Shown here: positions 20,177 through 28,771 of the stretch, one piece after another
Layout: each line of letters starts with the position of its first letter
How positions within the stretch are numbered: the first letter of the stretch is position 1
Source: Streptomyces cathayae
Lineage (GTDB): Bacteria; Actinomycetota; Actinomycetes; Streptomycetales; Streptomycetaceae
Assembly (NCBI RefSeq): GCF_029760955.1
Contig: NZ_CP121682.1
Coordinates: 6,900,501-6,964,500, forward strand
Length of the DNA stretch: 64,000 bases
Direction of reading: 5' to 3'
The notes under the pieces: generated by a model
What the model was told of the DNA's origin: nothing
The model's database searches: none
Seen by the model: the letters and a program-made list of their open reading frames with translations, nothing else
Position numbers and translations under genes: made by a program

Positions 20177-21472
20177 GTGAAGACTCCCCCCGGCGCCGGC
20201 TCGCGCCTGCGGGCGCTGCTGATCGCGCCGGGCACCAGGAAGTCACCGGCCGCCATGGCGTTGATCCTGCTGGTCCTCCTTCCGACGGCGCTGCTGCTGG
20301 GCTGGTGGGGCATAGAAGACCTCAGCGAGGCCCTTACCTACACGGGGCGCATCACCGGTGCCATCCTCATTCTGGTCGCGGCCCTCTCGTTGCTGGGCTC
20401 CGTCGCAGTCGTGGACCACTGGGGCCGGAACGTCTTCCCCTATTCCGGGATGGTCGCGCTGATCGGCACGGTCGCGGCGTTGTTGACCAACACCATGCTT
20501 CTGCTCGAGACATTCAGGGACGGCGACTCCACGCTCTACCGGGTGTTGTTAAGCCTGCTCACGGCAGGTTCCGCATGGGCCGCCCTCACGGTGTGGCGGA
20601 CATCGGTCGTGATCCCCTCTCCGAAGCGGGTGGCCGCGGCAGTGGTGGTCTCCTCGGCTCTCGCGGTGGCCAATTTCGGCTACCAGCACCTCTACCAGCC
20701 GTCCCAGCACAGTGCCAGGCCCCTTGTCAACGTCACCGTGGGAAAGCCTGTGCTGAGCAAGGACCGTAAGAAGTTCGTCGTACCGGTCGACATCAAGATC
20801 GAGAACCGCAGCGATGTGGGCTTCTACGTGCTCGGCACCGAATTCCACGCCATGGGTGAACGGGTGACGCTCAGTCGGACGGACCGGCCCCGCGAGCAGT
20901 GGCGTGCGGACGCCAAGACGTTCCGTGAGTTCTATGTGCAACGTCCGCTCTCCCGAAAGGAGGTCTACCAGCCCGGCCAGTTGGTGTCGGCGCAGCCATG
21001 GATGCCTTTCGGGAACTGGATCGAGGCGAATGACGCGTTCGTCACCCAAACGGTGGTGCAACTTCCCATCGACACGCCGTATGACCAGTTGGCGCTCTAC
21101 GCCTCCGCGCAATTGGCGCGTAAGGACCGGCTCGGTCTGGACCAAGTCGAGATGAAGGGGTATTCCTGGGGTGAGGGCAAGGTGCCCCAGTGGGTCAAGA
21201 AGGACAAGAATCTCGACTCCGTCGCCTACCGGGGTCGGGTGTATGAAAACAATTCGGTCGACCGGCACACGATGGATCCCCGCTATGCCACTGTCTATTG
21301 GCAGTTCGGCGCGCATGGCGCATTCTTGTTGGCGTCCATCACGCGAGGCGATGAGGAGAACCGCATCCCGTCCATAGCGGAAAGGCACGAGATGGTGAAC
21401 CGGTACGGCTTGGTCACCGCCGAAACGGGTCCGATCAAACGGACGCTCTGGGACATCAAGAAGCAGGGATGA
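20177..21472 (+). CDS. Polytopic membrane protein of unknown function
   Basis: A 431-residue protein. GTG 20177 follows AGGAGGTGATC, an exceptionally complete Shine-Dalgarno. Four or five hydrophobic helices lie in residues 25-170 (for example ALILLVLLPTALLLGWWG and AILILVAALSLLGSVAVV). A soluble, mostly polar domain of about 250 residues follows, probably outside the membrane. It begins with a beta-rich NVTVGKPVLSKDRKKFVVPV segment and ends in lysine-rich stretches. No enzyme motif was recognised. The second half uses A/T third positions more than its neighbours, a possible sign of transfer. Its 3' end overlaps the converging lasso cyclase gene by 17 bp. Confidence 0.65.
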   Translation: MKTPPGAGSRLRALLIAPGTRKSPAAMALILLVLLPTALLLGWWGIEDLSEALTYTGRITGAILILVAALSLLGSVAVVDHWGRNVFPYSGMVALIGTVAALLTNTMLLLETFRDGDSTLYRVLLSLLTAGSAWAALTVWRTSVVIPSPKRVAAAVVVSSALAVANFGYQHLYQPSQHSARPLVNVTVGKPVLSKDRKKFVVPVDIKIENRSDVGFYVLGTEFHAMGERVTLSRTDRPREQWRADAKTFREFYVQRPLSRKEVYQPGQLVSAQPWMPFGNWIEANDAFVTQTVVQLPIDTPYDQLALYASAQLARKDRLGLDQVEMKGYSWGEGKVPQWVKKDKNLDSVAYRGRVYENNSVDRHTMDPRYATVYWQFGAHGAFLLASITRGDEENRIPSIAERHEMVNRYGLVTAETGPIKRTLWDIKKQG

Positions 21473-23279
21473 CCGGCATGGCCGCACGGCGCGCGCGGGA
21501 ACTCCGGTCCAGTCGCTCCAGCCACGCCACGAGGGCGAGGGAACTGTTCACTCGGTCCCAGGAATAGGAGTCCCCCATGCCGAACTGCGCCTCCCTCACC
21601 GCCCGGCACAGCGTCTCGACGTCGAACATCTCCGTGACCAGCGGATGCCTCGCGGAGCGGCAGAGGTCGATGAGTTCGTCGCCGTGTGTCCGCAGGCCGC
21701 GGGCGTAGAGCTGGTTGAAGGGGACCTTGTCGACCCGGCCGCCGATCCGGGGCGGAAGCAGATCCGCCATCGCCTCGCGCAGTACCGCCTTCGGACGGCC
21801 CGGCTGGAACGCGGTCTCGGCGGGGAGGCGGCGCATCGTGGCGATGACCTCCGGGTCGAGGAAGGGGTGGGAGAGGAAGAACCCGTCCTGCCGTGCGCGG
21901 CGCCAGGACAGCGGGTCGGGAGCGGCGAGGTAGTTGGCGGCCTCGTAGAGGGACTGCTCGGGCTCGCGTCCGAACACGAAGCGGCTCTCCGCGATGCCGG
22001 CCGCACGGTAGCCGTGAGCCCGCGCGAATCCGGAACGCAGCCATCGGGGGCGGGCGAAGCCGCCGAGGCCGCCGAGCACCGTTCCGCGGCGGCGGACGAG
22101 CGCCGTGACCCGTTCGGCGGCCAGCGGAAGAGCCGGCTGCACCACGTAGGCGGAGACGATGTCCCACAGGCCCCGCTCGCTGCCCGCGGCCCAGTCACGG
22201 GCCTGCCTCGTCATCCGCCGGAGCTGTCCCGTGCGGGCCAGCCTGTGCAGGTGAAACGGGTTGGCGTCCACGATCGGATCGGCCCCGCAGCCGGTCAGGA
22301 GGGTATCGCAGCCCAGATCCGCCGCAGCGGCATGGAGCCTGCCCCAGAACGGGGCGCGGAAGGCGTGCGCATGAGGCTCGTCCGGGTCCCCCGCGTGGTG
22401 CTGGAAGTCGTCGAAGTCAGCCACGTCGTCGGCATCGAGGACCACCGGGCGGGCTGCGGGCGCGTACCGGCGGATCTCCGCCATCGCCTCGTCCACATAA
22501 GGCCGTTCGGCGGCGAGCTCTCCGCTTCCGAAGCGCCCGGCGAGCAGGACGAGGTCCCCGGGGTCGCCCTGTTCCGCGGCCAGCAGACGTGCCGCGAGCA
22601 GCGCGACGCTGGTGGAGTCGGTGCCGCCGGAAACATGGCATGCCGTCATCCTGCCCACACGGCGCCCGACAGCGTTCTCCAATGCGAGACGCAGGTCCTT
22701 CGCGGCCCCGCCGAGACCGGGTCCGTCCGCTGCCCGCACCGACGGGTCATGGGCCTGACGGACGTGTCGCGGCACCCGGCCGCGCATCTGCCCCGTGAGT
22801 GAAAGTTCCACCACCTCGCCGCCGAGGATGCGGTGCACCCCGGCGAAGGGGGTGAGCTCCGAGTGGGGTTGCGCCATGTTCCCGGTCAGGTATCGGCAGA
22901 AGTAGCGCCGTTCCAGCTCCGCTCCGCCGCCCAGGTGGCGCGCCGAGGTGCTCACCGTGGTGACACGGCCACCGGATTCCCTGAAGAACAGGGGGATGCG
23001 CGCCTGCTGGTCCCGCATCAGCAGGACGCGGTCGCGGCACACCAGGACGGCCGCGTAGTCGCCTGTCGGCAGAGGCGGCGGTGCCGCTTGCGGCCGGCTC
23101 CAGTCGTCGAGGAGGCCGCGCGCTCCCGCCACGCGCCCACGGACGGAGCCGATCCAGCCGGCGACCACCGCGGTCCCGGCCCGTGAGGAAACCGTCGTCA
23201 CGAGCCCCTGCCGCGCCATGGAGTCGGCTGTCCAGAGCTGTGGGACGCCTCCGTCCCACTCGAGGCGGAGTGCTTCCAC
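21456..23279 (-). CDS. lasC: Lasso peptide macrolactam synthetase (asparagine-synthetase-like, McjC type)
   Basis: A 607-residue protein of the asparagine-synthetase-B fold. The N-terminal glutamine-amidotransferase-like part (1-200) begins VEALRLEWDGG and lacks the catalytic Cys2, as in lasso cyclases. The ATP pyrophosphatase loop is ACHVSGGTDSTSVALL (about residues 213-228, SGGTDS 217-222). In the family it adenylates the ring Asp/Glu side chain and joins it to the core N-terminus. The start GTG 23279 lies 1 nt after the stop of the B gene, with GGAGGG inside the end of B, so translation is coupled. Its last codons overlap the converging gene at 21456-21472. Identification depends on the adjacent B protein and precursor. 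Confidence 0.85.
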   Translation of the reverse strand: MEALRLEWDGGVPQLWTADSMARQGLVTTVSSRAGTAVVAGWIGSVRGRVAGARGLLDDWSRPQAAPPPLPTGDYAAVLVCRDRVLLMRDQQARIPLFFRESGGRVTTVSTSARHLGGGAELERRYFCRYLTGNMAQPHSELTPFAGVHRILGGEVVELSLTGQMRGRVPRHVRQAHDPSVRAADGPGLGGAAKDLRLALENAVGRRVGRMTACHVSGGTDSTSVALLAARLLAAEQGDPGDLVLLAGRFGSGELAAERPYVDEAMAEIRRYAPAARPVVLDADDVADFDDFQHHAGDPDEPHAHAFRAPFWGRLHAAAADLGCDTLLTGCGADPIVDANPFHLHRLARTGQLRRMTRQARDWAAGSERGLWDIVSAYVVQPALPLAAERVTALVRRRGTVLGGLGGFARPRWLRSGFARAHGYRAAGIAESRFVFGREPEQSLYEAANYLAAPDPLSWRRARQDGFFLSHPFLDPEVIATMRRLPAETAFQPGRPKAVLREAMADLLPPRIGGRVDKVPFNQLYARGLRTHGDELIDLCRSARHPLVTEMFDVETLCRAVREAQFGMGDSYSWDRVNSSLALVAWLERLDRSSRARRAAMPVIPAS

Positions 23280-23280
23280 G

Positions 23281-23916
23281 TCACTGCCCTCCGCCGCCGA
23301 CCGAGAGGACCGGAGCGAACGCGTGCCCGCGCGGATCGGCGTCGGGGATGCACAGGCCGGCCGAAGACGTCCAGGCGTGCAGGGCGAACGGGTGCTCGCG
23401 CACACCGACGTGGAGTACGGCCCGCAGGCCGCGCCGCCGCAGCAGGACGAAAGCCGTCATGGCCTCGGCCTTGCAGTCGCCGTTGACGAACCAGCTTCTG
23501 TGACCGTGTGATTGCACCGCCCGTTTCAGCCGTTCGACGTCCTTTGCGGCAGCGGGGTCCGCACGGGCGTAATCCGGGGCCGCCAAGGACAGGAGCCGAA
23601 GGGCGCGTCCGAATCCCACGGCCCGGATCAGCAGGTGTACTCCGCGCAGCCAGAGCCCGATCGCGGTGTCCGACGGCTGCCTCCGGCGGGCCGTCGTACA
23701 CCCGGAGTGGAGGAGACCGGCGACGATGTCGGCGCGTTCCTCGGAGAGTCCGTCAGCGAACTTCCGGATGTCGGCCGTCGTCATTCCGAGAAAACGCGTC
23801 CGCCGCCAGTCCGCGATCAGCGCTCCGTCGGACATCCTGGTGACACGGCAACACGGTGACAGGATCCGCTCCATGGCCACCAGTGCATCGGTGTCCTCTG
23901 CCACGTCCTCTGCCAC
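23281..23916 (-). CDS. lasB: Lasso peptide B protein, fused RRE + leader protease (McjB type)
   Basis: A 211-residue protein. Residues about 20-80 look like a PqqD-type leader-recognition (RRE) domain (VTRMSDGALIADWRRTRFLG). Residues about 85-211 are a transglutaminase-like cysteine protease. Cys148 (NGDCKAEAMTAF), His180 (FALHAW) and Asp192 (LCIPDADP) would form the triad. The spacing 32 and 12 equals that of E. coli McjB C150/H182/D194 as I remember it. Actinobacteria usually split these domains into B1 and B2, so the fusion is notable. The start is GTG 23916, with GGAGGA at 23924-23929. The gene is 66 nt after the precursor gene and 1 nt before the cyclase gene. Confidence 0.85.
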   Translation of the reverse strand: MAEDVAEDTDALVAMERILSPCCRVTRMSDGALIADWRRTRFLGMTTADIRKFADGLSEERADIVAGLLHSGCTTARRRQPSDTAIGLWLRGVHLLIRAVGFGRALRLLSLAAPDYARADPAAAKDVERLKRAVQSHGHRSWFVNGDCKAEAMTAFVLLRRRGLRAVLHVGVREHPFALHAWTSSAGLCIPDADPRGHAFAPVLSVGGGGQ

Positions 23917-23982
23917 CGCGCAATCCTCCAGGGTCGGCCTGGCACCGTCTCCGCGGCGGACCCGGTCCGACGGGGGACGGTG

Positions 23983-24099
23983 TCAGGAGTGGTATCCGTG
24001 ACCGTCGTAGAAGGCTCCGCTGAAGCCCCGGATCAGACGGCCGTTGCCGAGAAGGACGAGCCGATGCGGTGTACGACGCCGCAGCAGTCGGAGAAACAT
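23983..24099 (-). CDS. lasA: Lasso peptide precursor, 38 residues, predicted 14-residue core
   Basis: This gene is below usual ORF-length cut-offs. ATG 24099 follows a perfect GGAGGT (24105-24110, spacing 5), and TGA is at 23983. The leader (residues 1-24) is basic, beginning MFLRLLRRRTPHRL and ending GNGRLIR. The predicted core is GFSGAFYDGHGYHS. Gly1 and Asp8 give the eight-membered macrolactam ring usual for lasso peptides, leaving a six-residue tail with Tyr12 and His13 as possible plugs. It resembles anantin in having G-F-x-G ... D8 and G-H/Y near the tail. The near-universal leader Thr at -2 is Ile here, and the YxxP motif is only partly present (RRTP), so the leader is unusual. Confidence 0.78.
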   Translation of the reverse strand: MFLRLLRRRTPHRLVLLGNGRLIRGFSGAFYDGHGYHS

Positions 24100-24110
24100 C
24101 GCCTACCTCC

Positions 24111-24605
24111 AGAATCAGGTAGTATCGGTAAATTTCAGGCTACTCCGCCCTGGAGGCCCCGCAACCGGACTGCCGGCTCCGGTGCCGCGAAGGCAAGGCG
24201 CCCGCTGCGCAGCTGTCGTGAGAGGTGATCATCCCGGCCTGCTCGAGCGGCGGCCCGAAGATGGGCGGGCCCTGCGAGGGGATCCGCTCCGGGCGCGGAC
24301 ACGCCGGAGACCGCCGTCGGCCAGAAGGTCGGCGGCGGCCTGGGCGAGGCGTGGATGCCCGCGTCGCTGACGACCCTCCCCCTGTCGTCGATCGGCATCC
24401 AGGGCCGGACTCCGGTCGGTCCCCAGGACTCCGCGGAGACCTCCCGCAGGGACAGGCTCCGGAAAGCCCTGACCGGACGTACGTGAATCGAGTGCGGCAG
24501 CACGTTCCCCATGGAGTCGTCGTGTCGGCCGGCGACGGCGACTCCATGGGGCCGGTCGGTTCCGCGGAACGGCTCCGTACCCGGGGATCGGTGCCCCGGG
24601 ACGGC
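24111..24605. other. 495-bp region upstream of the lasso genes
   Basis: The first 30 bp (24111-24140) are the most AT-rich of the area. On the minus strand they contain GATACT, a possible -10 for the lasso operon, about 20 nt before the lasA ribosome site. I see no good -35. From 24135 to 24512 the minus strand has an open frame of 125 codons (starting MGNVLPHSIHVRPVRAF) whose first 75 codons have strong G/C third-position bias. It has no ribosome site and no recognised family, so I leave it as a doubtful gene. Nothing else is supported. Confidence 0.35.
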
Positions 24606-25061
24606 TCAGTAGCCGCGGTACTGCTGGTTGTTGTACGGGTCCTGGTACGGAGCGGGCGCCGGCCGCGGGGTCGCGGGGCGCATCGCCTCGTAGCCCGAGC
24701 CGGGAGGGGCCGGACGCGGCGGCTGCGGCTGGGGGTAGCCGCGCGGAGCGCTCGCCTGCTGCGGGATGTACGCGGTGGCCTGCTGCGGGACGTACGGGGC
24801 GTGCGCCTGCTGGAGCGGGGCCGGCTGCTGCGCCTGCGGGTAACCGTAGGCGGGCTGGGAGGGGGCCGCCGGGAGGGCGGGCAACGCCGAGGGAAGCGCC
24901 GGGAGATGGGTGCCCGGCGCGTCGTAGGCGGAGGGGACCCGGATCGGGGCGATCTGCGGGGTGCCCCGCTCGGCGACGAGCGAGTCGTAGATCGGGGTGT
25001 CCGGGAAGGAGGCGGAGTAGTAGCCGCCGCCATAAGTGGAGCGGGGGGAGGTCATGGCCAT
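24606..25061 (-). CDS. Pro/Gln/Tyr-rich small protein (DUF6643-like)
   Basis: A 151-residue low-complexity protein. A conserved head, TSPRSTYGGGYYSASFPDTP and IYDSLVAERGTPQIAPIRVP, is followed by a Pro-, Gln-, Ala- and Tyr-rich tail with YxPQQ-like repeats and the end YQDPYNNQQYRGY. I recall this head as a Streptomyces-specific family (DUF6643). There is no TM helix or signal peptide. Either ATG 25061 or ATG 25055 could be the start; neither has a clear ribosome site. It is divergent from the TerD gene. The function is unknown. Confidence 0.75.
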   Translation of the reverse strand: MAMTSPRSTYGGGYYSASFPDTPIYDSLVAERGTPQIAPIRVPSAYDAPGTHLPALPSALPALPAAPSQPAYGYPQAQQPAPLQQAHAPYVPQQATAYIPQQASAPRGYPQPQPPRPAPPGSGYEAMRPATPRPAPAPYQDPYNNQQYRGY

Positions 25062-25341
25062 AAGTTAAGCCCACGATGTGCTGGTTGGGGAGACCGATAA
25101 GAGGGTTGTTTTCCGTGTCCTCAGCGACCAGGGATCACTAAAACGGGCGAACTTGGAGGAAGTGGCTGTTATTTCGGGTGGCCTTCTGGTAAAAGCCGAG
25201 TTCCGGGCGGGTTACCGGCGGGTCGTCACTTCTCCGCGCACGCCCCGTGAAGGCTTCCCGCACGCGGGTACTAAGTTGGGCGGACGAGATCCGACGGACG
25301 CCGGGTGCGACCTGGCGCGGTGACACGTGAGAGGGGCGGGC

Positions 25342-26649
25342 ATGTCGATGTCGATGTCGAAGGGATCGAACACACCGGTGCCGACCACGGCACTCAGGGT
25401 GGAACTGGGGTGGCGCTCGGGTCCCGGCGTCCCCGACGCGGACGCCTCCGCGCTGCTGCTGGCCGGCGGCAAGGTCCGCTCCGACAGCGACTTCGTCTTC
25501 TACAACCAACCCGCCCACTCCTCCGGAGCCGTCCGGCACGAGGGCAAGCGGAACGCCGGCGGGCAGGTGACCGACACCCTTCTCGTCGACCTCGCACGGG
25601 TGGAGCCCGGAATCGAGACCGTGATCCTCGCGGCCTCCTCCGACGGCGGCACCTTCGGCCGGATCCCCGACCTGTACATCGAGGTCAGGGACGCCGCGCA
25701 GGGCACCGTCGCGGCCCGGTTCGACAGCGTGGGCGCGACCGACGAGAGCGCCTTCGTGCTCGGCGAGTTCTACCGCCGCCAGGGAGCCTGGAAGTTCCGC
25801 GCGGTGGGGCAGGGGTACAGCAGCGGACTCGAGGGCCTGGCCACCGACTACGGCATCACCGTGGACGAGCCGCAGCACGCCGCCCCCGCCGGCCCGGCCC
25901 CGGTGGCCCCGCCCCCGCCTTCGGCGCCCCCGGCCGCCATGCCTCCTCCGGCCCCCGCGGCCCAGCCCCTCGCCCCGCCCGCGCCCGCGCCCGCCGCGCC
26001 GCCGTCGCCGGTCCGGCTCACCAAGGTGACGCTCACCAAGGAGGCCCCGGCCGTCTCGCTGACCAAACAGGGCGGAACCTCGGGCACCCTCCGGGTGAAC
26101 CTCAACTGGCAGGTGCGCAAACAGTTCTCCGGCTGGATGGGCAAGCTGGGCCGCCCGGCCGCCATGCACTCCGACCTCGACCTCGACCTGTGCGCCCTGT
26201 ACGAACTCGCCGACGGCAGCAAGGGAGTCGTCCAGGCCCTGGGCAACGCCTTCGGATCCCTGCAGCGGCCCCCGTTCATCCACCTGGACGGCGACGACCG
26301 CACCGGTGCCGTCACGTCCGGCGAGAACCTCACCGTCAACCTCGACCACCAGCAGCACTTCCGGCGCATCCTCGTCTTCGTCACCATCTACGAGGGCGCC
26401 CGCTCCTTCGCCGACCTGCACGCCACGGTCACCCTCCAGCCGCAGCACGGCGCCCCGGTCGACTTCTCGCTCGACGAGTGCACCGTCCCCTCCACGGTGT
26501 GCGCCCTCGCCCTCATCACCCACACCGGCGGCGACCTCGTCGTCCAGCGCGAGGCCCGCTACCTGGTGCCCGAGCGGGGAGTGAGCCCCCAGCGCACCGT
26601 CGACCACGCCTACGGGTGGGGCATGAACTGGACCCCGGGCCGCAAGTGA
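25342..26649 (+). CDS. Tandem TerD-domain protein
   Basis: A 435-residue protein with two TerD-type calcium-binding beta-sandwich domains (about 10-175 and 245-430) joined by a Pro/Ala-rich linker (about 178-240). The first domain shows [20 protein letters not shown], the second [18 protein letters not shown], both with the acidic Ca2+-binding pattern. Stress-response tellurite-resistance (Ter) proteins of this kind are abundant in Streptomyces. ATG 25342 follows GAGGGGCGGG; start codons at 25348 or 25354 would also fit (MSMSMSKGS). No other ter gene is adjacent. Confidence 0.85.
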   Translation: MSMSMSKGSNTPVPTTALRVELGWRSGPGVPDADASALLLAGGKVRSDSDFVFYNQPAHSSGAVRHEGKRNAGGQVTDTLLVDLARVEPGIETVILAASSDGGTFGRIPDLYIEVRDAAQGTVAARFDSVGATDESAFVLGEFYRRQGAWKFRAVGQGYSSGLEGLATDYGITVDEPQHAAPAGPAPVAPPPPSAPPAAMPPPAPAAQPLAPPAPAPAAPPSPVRLTKVTLTKEAPAVSLTKQGGTSGTLRVNLNWQVRKQFSGWMGKLGRPAAMHSDLDLDLCALYELADGSKGVVQALGNAFGSLQRPPFIHLDGDDRTGAVTSGENLTVNLDHQQHFRRILVFVTIYEGARSFADLHATVTLQPQHGAPVDFSLDECTVPSTVCALALITHTGGDLVVQREARYLVPERGVSPQRTVDHAYGWGMNWTPGRK

Positions 26650-26662
26650 CCCGACGGCCGGC

Positions 26663-27838
26663 TCAGCCCTCGTCGGGCAGCACGCCCGGGCGCGGGTAGG
26701 TGCGGCCCTTCCAGGCCGCACCCCGTCCGCGGTGGTGCCGCACCGCCGAGTCGACCGTCATCAGGAGGTACAGGAACGCGGTGAACGGCAACAGCGGAGC
26801 GAGCCACAGCGGTTGCCGGTAGTAGCGGAGCATCGGGAGGTACGTTCCCGCCATCACCAGCCAGGCCGCCGCACCGACGGCCACGGCACCCCGGTCCCCG
26901 GCCGCCAGCCCCGCGACGACGGCCACCGGCGGCACCAGGTACACCAGCGCCAGCCCCACGACCGTCCCGGCCAGCAGCACCGGGCTGTGCCGCAGTTGCG
27001 CGTACGCGCTGCGCGACACCATGCGCCACAGGTCGTCCAGCCGCGGATACGGGCGCACACTGTCCACCCGGTCCGCCAGCCCCAGCCAGACCCGTCCGCC
27101 GCCGGCCTTGACCGCCCGCGCGAGAGCCACGTCGTCGATGACGGCCTGCCGGATGGCGTCGGGGATCCGCGCCCGCTCGGCCGCCTCGGCACGCAGCAGT
27201 ACACAGCCTCCGGCCGCCGCGGCCGTCCGCGTTCCCTGCCGCCCGATCCGGCGGAACGGATACAACTGCGCGAAGAAGTACACGAACGCCGGTACGACCA
27301 GCCGCTCCCAGGCGCTCTCCACGCGCAGCCGCGCCATCTGCGAGACGACGTCGAACCCCCCGGTACGGGCCGCCGCGACCAGCCGGCGCAGGCTGTCGGG
27401 CGCGTGCGCGATGTCGGCGTCCGTCAGCAGCAGGTACTCGGGCGCCCGCGCGCGGGCCAGCTCGATGCCGTGCCGCACCGCCCAGAGCTTGCCGGTCCAG
27501 CCGGCCGGCGGCTCACCGGGCGAGCCCACGGTCAGCGGCAGGCTCCCGGGCCGGCCCGCCAACTCCCGTGCGAGTTCCCCGGTGCCGTCCGTACTTCCGT
27601 CGTCGACCAGGAAGACCTCCGCGCGCCCGGGGTAGTCCTGGGCGAGCAGCGACGGCAGGCTCGCGGGCAGCACCGCCGCCTCGTCGCGCGCGGGGACGAC
27701 CACGCACACCGACGGCCACGCCTCGGGTTCCCGCCGGGACGGCAGCCGGACATCCGTACGCCAGAAGAAGCCCTGGAAGAGCAGCAGCCACAGCCAGGCG
27801 GCGAGGGACACGGCAGCGGTCCACACTACGGCGCTCAC
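26663..27838 (-). CDS. HpnB-like family 2 glycosyltransferase
   Basis: A 391-residue membrane glycosyltransferase. An N-terminal TM helix (about 5-22) is followed by a GT-A domain with CVVVPARDEAAVLPASL, FLVDDGSTDGTGEL and LLTDADIAHAPDSL. Next come the hallmark stretches PAFVYFFAQLYPF, TAAAAGGCVLLR and YAQLRHSPVLLAGTVVGLAL, and three C-terminal TM helices. These match the hopanoid-associated HpnB family closely. No hopanoid gene is near, so the acceptor is uncertain. The start is GTG 27838 (VSAVVWTAAVSL); the open frame continues far upstream only because of GC bias. Confidence 0.85.
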   Translation of the reverse strand: MSAVVWTAAVSLAAWLWLLLFQGFFWRTDVRLPSRREPEAWPSVCVVVPARDEAAVLPASLPSLLAQDYPGRAEVFLVDDGSTDGTGELARELAGRPGSLPLTVGSPGEPPAGWTGKLWAVRHGIELARARAPEYLLLTDADIAHAPDSLRRLVAAARTGGFDVVSQMARLRVESAWERLVVPAFVYFFAQLYPFRRIGRQGTRTAAAAGGCVLLRAEAAERARIPDAIRQAVIDDVALARAVKAGGGRVWLGLADRVDSVRPYPRLDDLWRMVSRSAYAQLRHSPVLLAGTVVGLALVYLVPPVAVVAGLAAGDRGAVAVGAAAWLVMAGTYLPMLRYYRQPLWLAPLLPFTAFLYLLMTVDSAVRHHRGRGAAWKGRTYPRPGVLPDEG

Positions 27839-27883
27839 AGGCGCAGTCTGCCCCACGGAAAAGGCCGGAAGCGGCTCATCGTC

Positions 27884-27889
27884 TATCGT
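27884..27889 (+). promoter_or_regulatory. -10 element of a leaderless gene
   Basis: TATCGT lies 6 nt upstream of GTG 27896 and there is no ribosome site. Transcription would start at the initiation codon. The -35 is not clear. Confidence 0.5.
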
Positions 27890-27895
27890 GGCCGG

Positions 27896-28681
27896 GTGAA
27901 GATCGCGCTGATGGACTCCGGAATCGGCCTGCTGGCGGCCACCGCAACAGTACGGCGCCTGCGCCCCGACGCCGATCTCGTCCTCTCCCTCGACCCCGAC
28001 GGCATGCCCTGGGGCCCCAGGACCCCCCAGGACCTCACCGCCCGCGCCCTGGCCGTCGCCGAGGCGGCTGCCGCACGGCGGCCCGACGCCCTGATCGTCG
28101 GCTGCAACACCGCGAGCGTGCACGCCCTCACCGCCCTGCGCGCCCGGCTCGAACCGGTGCTGCCCGTCATCGGCACCGTCCCGGCGATCAAGCCGGCGGC
28201 CGCGGGCGGCGGACCGTTCGCGATCTGGGCCACCCCGGCGACGACCGGCAGTCCGTACCAGCGGAACCTGATCCAGGACTTCGCCGACGGCGTGACCGTC
28301 ACCGAGGTGCCCTGCTGGGGTCTCGCGGAGGCCGTGGAGCGCGCGGACGGGAACGCGATCGACGCGGCCGTCGCCGCCGCCGCCGCACTCACCCCGGAGG
28401 ACGTGACGACCGTCGTCCTGGGCTGCACCCACTACGAACTGGTCGCCGAACGCATCCGGGCCGCCGTGCGGCGCCCCGGCCGGCCGCCCCTGATCCTGCA
28501 CGGCTCCGCCGGAGCGGTCGCCGCCCAGGCCATGCGCCGTATCGGTGAACGGCCTGCCCCCGAGGCCCCGGCGACCGGCACCCTCACGGTGCTGCTGAGC
28601 GGCCGCGAGGGCACGCTTCCGCCGGCCGCCCTCACCTACGCGGAAGGCCGGCTGCTGCAGGAGGTCGCCCCCGCCGGGTGA
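27896..28681 (+). CDS. Aspartate/glutamate racemase family protein (MurI-like)
   Basis: A 261-residue cofactor-independent racemase. The opening VKIALMDSGIGLLAA carries the family Asp-Ser. The two catalytic cysteines are in IVGCNTASVHAL and VVLGCTHYELVA (about residues 76 and 180). Relatives make D-glutamate for peptidoglycan. Streptomyces also has a canonical murI elsewhere, so this may be a paralogue. The start GTG 27896 puts the DSG motif at residue 7. It has no ribosome site and is probably leaderless, transcribed from TATCGT at 27884. Confidence 0.8.
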   Translation: MKIALMDSGIGLLAATATVRRLRPDADLVLSLDPDGMPWGPRTPQDLTARALAVAEAAAARRPDALIVGCNTASVHALTALRARLEPVLPVIGTVPAIKPAAAGGGPFAIWATPATTGSPYQRNLIQDFADGVTVTEVPCWGLAEAVERADGNAIDAAVAAAAALTPEDVTTVVLGCTHYELVAERIRAAVRRPGRPPLILHGSAGAVAAQAMRRIGERPAPEAPATGTLTVLLSGREGTLPPAALTYAEGRLLQEVAPAG

Positions 28682-28758
28682 GACCGCCGAGGGACCGGTG
28701 CACGCCCGGTCGGCGCAGTGACGCCGTGCGACCCCGTACCCGCGCGGCGAAACCGAAG

Positions 28759-28764
28759 TAGCCT
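28759..28764 (+). promoter_or_regulatory. -10 element of a leaderless gene
   Basis: TAGCCT lies 7 nt upstream of ATG 28772, with no Shine-Dalgarno between them. Confidence 0.45.
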
Positions 28765-28771
28765 CAAGCGC

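Noticed and set aside
24135..24512. 125-codon minus frame upstream of lasA as a fourth lasso gene
   Set aside because: First part has coding-like GC3, but there is no ribosome site, no lasso-related motif and the 3' third loses the bias. Kept only as a doubtful ORF in the region note.
24225..25100. 291-codon plus frame across the lasso upstream region and the DUF6643-like gene
   Set aside because: It is antisense to the DUF6643-like gene, whose head is a recognisable conserved sequence; the plus frame is Arg/Gly-rich.
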